Shown here in pieces: positions 6,515-7,256 of a stretch of 7,256 nucleotides of DNA. The notes under the pieces were generated by a model. It was not told the origin of the DNA, made no database searches, and saw only the letters and a program-made list of their open reading frames with translations. A program made the translations under genes and the position numbers. The DNA is from an uncultured Muribaculaceae bacterium (GTDB lineage: Bacteria; Bacteroidota; Bacteroidia; Bacteroidales; Muribaculaceae): positions 1 through 7,256 of the forward strand of contig CAJUHM010000072.1 of the NCBI GenBank assembly GCA_910586475.1, given 5' to 3'. Within the stretch, counting starts at the first letter, position 1. Every line of letters starts with the position of its first letter.

Positions 6515-7086
6515 GGACGTATTATTTTAAAGGATGAGTCATCGGAAATCTTGATGATGGATGATGGGCGGCGTGGCTGAGTGTCGTCGCGACGATAGAT
6601 AGCGACGTAATCGACCGCGCGGATTATCTCGTCGGATATTTCGCCGAAGAAGCGCGGTGTCGGTTTGCCGCTTATGTTTGCGGAGGTGCTTACCAGCGGG
6701 CTGCGAAGCCGGCGGCAGAGTTCCTGACAGAAAGGCTCGGCCGGGATCCTGAAACCGGCACTGCCGTCAGGGGCAAGCAGCGGGGTTGCGAGTCCGATGG
6801 GATGGTCGACAATGACGGTGATCGGGCTGACGGCTTCTTCGATGAGCTGGAAGGCTATTTCCGGAAGTCCGTCGGTGAAACGCTCGAGCTGGCCAGAGTC
6901 GGCAACGAGCGAAATCATTGACTTGGCTTCAGCCCGGCGTTTTATTTCAAAAATACGGCGTATGGCTTTTTCGTCGGCGGCATTGCATCCGATTCCCCAG
7001 ACGGTGTCGGTCGGATAGAGGATTACGCCGCCTTTTTTCAGGGTTTCCACCGCTGCATCAATGTCAGATTTCAAATATCGGTTCAT
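6511..7086 (-). CDS. tsaC: Threonylcarbamoyl-AMP synthase (TsaC/YrdC family)
   Basis: A 191-residue YrdC-domain cytoplasmic enzyme that makes threonylcarbamoyl-AMP from threonine, bicarbonate and ATP for the t6A37 modification of ANN-decoding tRNAs. It shows YPTDTVWGIGC at 24-34, the K49-x-R51 pair, FRIP at 112-115, STSANISG at 133-140 (S135 and N137 complete the K-x-R...S-x-N active-site set), and PSSIIKI at 174-180. It lacks the C-terminal domain of long Sua5 proteins. The commonly seen KRP and WPGP patterns are changed (KRRA at 49-52, VSPIT at 86-90), but relatives in Bacteroides look similar as I recall them. The frame stays open upstream to 7230, but that extension runs through the promoter, so the ATG at 7086 is the start. 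It is first in an operon with the sugar transferase and ClC genes. Confidence 0.9.
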   Translation of the reverse strand: MNRYLKSDIDAAVETLKKGGVILYPTDTVWGIGCNAADEKAIRRIFEIKRRAEAKSMISLVADSGQLERFTDGLPEIAFQLIEEAVSPITVIVDHPIGLATPLLAPDGSAGFRIPAEPFCQELCRRLRSPLVSTSANISGKPTPRFFGEISDEIIRAVDYVAIYRRDDTQPRRPSSIIKISDDSSFKIIRP

Positions 7087-7114
7087 GATTACAAACGTTC
7101 GCTTAATGTATATG

Positions 7115-7146
7115 CAAAGATATATAAAAGAAATCAAAAAGTCAAT
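7115..7146 (-). promoter_or_regulatory. Promoter of the tsaC-sugar transferase-ClC operon
   Basis: Read on the minus strand, a perfect -7 box TATCTTTG (7122 to 7115) has ATTG (7146 to 7143, one mismatch to TTTG) 20 bases upstream, in very AT-rich sequence. Transcription would start near 7109, about 22 bases before the ATG at 7086. The position fixes the tsaC start, because longer reading frames cross this element. Confidence 0.72.
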
Positions 7147-7256
7147 GAACTCTTTGCCGTATTTGGGTCCGCGCCGGTTGGGGGCGGGCCTTTGTGCGCA
7201 TACGGCGGCGCTCAGGAGGGAATGGCGCATTGGGGTGGCGCGAAGAGGGGGAGGAT
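7147..7256. other. G-rich intergenic segment without a supported gene
   Basis: By hand count, 7151-7256 is about 67% G+C and about 46% G on the plus strand, against about 24% G+C in the adjoining 7101-7150. It contains several G runs (7180-7184, 7232-7235, 7247-7251) and no convincing hairpin terminator. Both strands are open in at least one frame, but this follows from the composition. It may be the edge of a dispersed repeat or an untranslated part of a neighbouring gene beyond the window; neither can be shown here. Confidence 0.4.

Noticed and set aside
6673..6680. Perfect -7 box TATGTTTG on the plus strand inside tsaC
   Set aside because: There is no TTTG-like box at the right distance upstream and no rightward gene follows; an eight-base chance match is expected.
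1118..7086. Possible defence or mobile system built around dprA
   Set aside because: The neighbours are a thioesterase, a phosphorylase and a separate housekeeping operon; no nuclease, integrase, transposase, helicase or phage protein is present.
7087..7230. 48-residue N-terminal extension of TsaC
   Set aside because: It spans the promoter at 7115-7146 and the composition break, and TsaC proteins begin where the ATG at 7086 places them.
7145..7256. Plus-strand frame of 37 codons open to the window edge
   Set aside because: It starts within the -33 box of the tsaC promoter, is arginine- and glycine-rich because of the G-rich DNA, and has no rightward promoter; too short to support.

Overview
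The window looks like an ordinary chromosomal segment of a Bacteroidales bacterium; a gut Bacteroides or Muribaculaceae-type genome is my best guess. The evidence is threefold. Promoters match the Bacteroidetes pattern (a -7 box close to TAnnTTTG with a TTTG-like -33 box about 18-20 bases upstream). Shine-Dalgarno sequences are absent. The proteins look like the Bacteroidetes versions of their families. The window holds seven genes, six on the minus strand and one on the plus strand. I see no RNA gene, insertion sequence, CRISPR array, prophage or toxin-antitoxin module.

Left part (1-2771). A plus-strand terminator (15-56) closes a gene lying left of the window. A second strong hairpin (108-138) lies beyond the end of a uridine-phosphorylase-like nucleoside phosphorylase (165-1040, minus). 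Upstream of that gene come dprA (1118-2239, minus; single-strand DNA uptake and recombination) and a hotdog-fold acyl-CoA thioesterase (2261-2671, minus). The thioesterase and dprA are 21 bases apart and read from one clear promoter at 2696-2725. The phosphorylase may be the third gene of that transcript, since the 77 bases before it hold no convincing promoter or terminator.

Middle (2713-3206). A promoter reading the other way (2713-2743, plus) physically overlaps the thioesterase promoter. It drives a small lipoprotein of unknown function (2772-3206, plus), the only rightward gene. It converges on the next gene with just 39 bases between stop codons.

Right part (3246-7256). A three-gene minus-strand operon runs from a promoter at 7115-7146: a threonylcarbamoyl-AMP synthase (tRNA t6A modification), a membrane polyprenyl-phosphate sugar-1-phosphate transferase (first step of exopolysaccharide assembly) overlapping it by ATGA, and a ClC-family chloride transporter with two CBS domains. 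The final 110 bases are unusually G-rich and hold no supported gene.

The genes are mostly housekeeping or conserved functions and do not form an evident new system. The points most worth a second look are the ClC protein (gating glutamate kept, internal proton glutamate replaced by valine, divergent selectivity loop), the overlapping divergent promoters, and the sugar transferase sitting translationally coupled between tsaC and the ClC gene.
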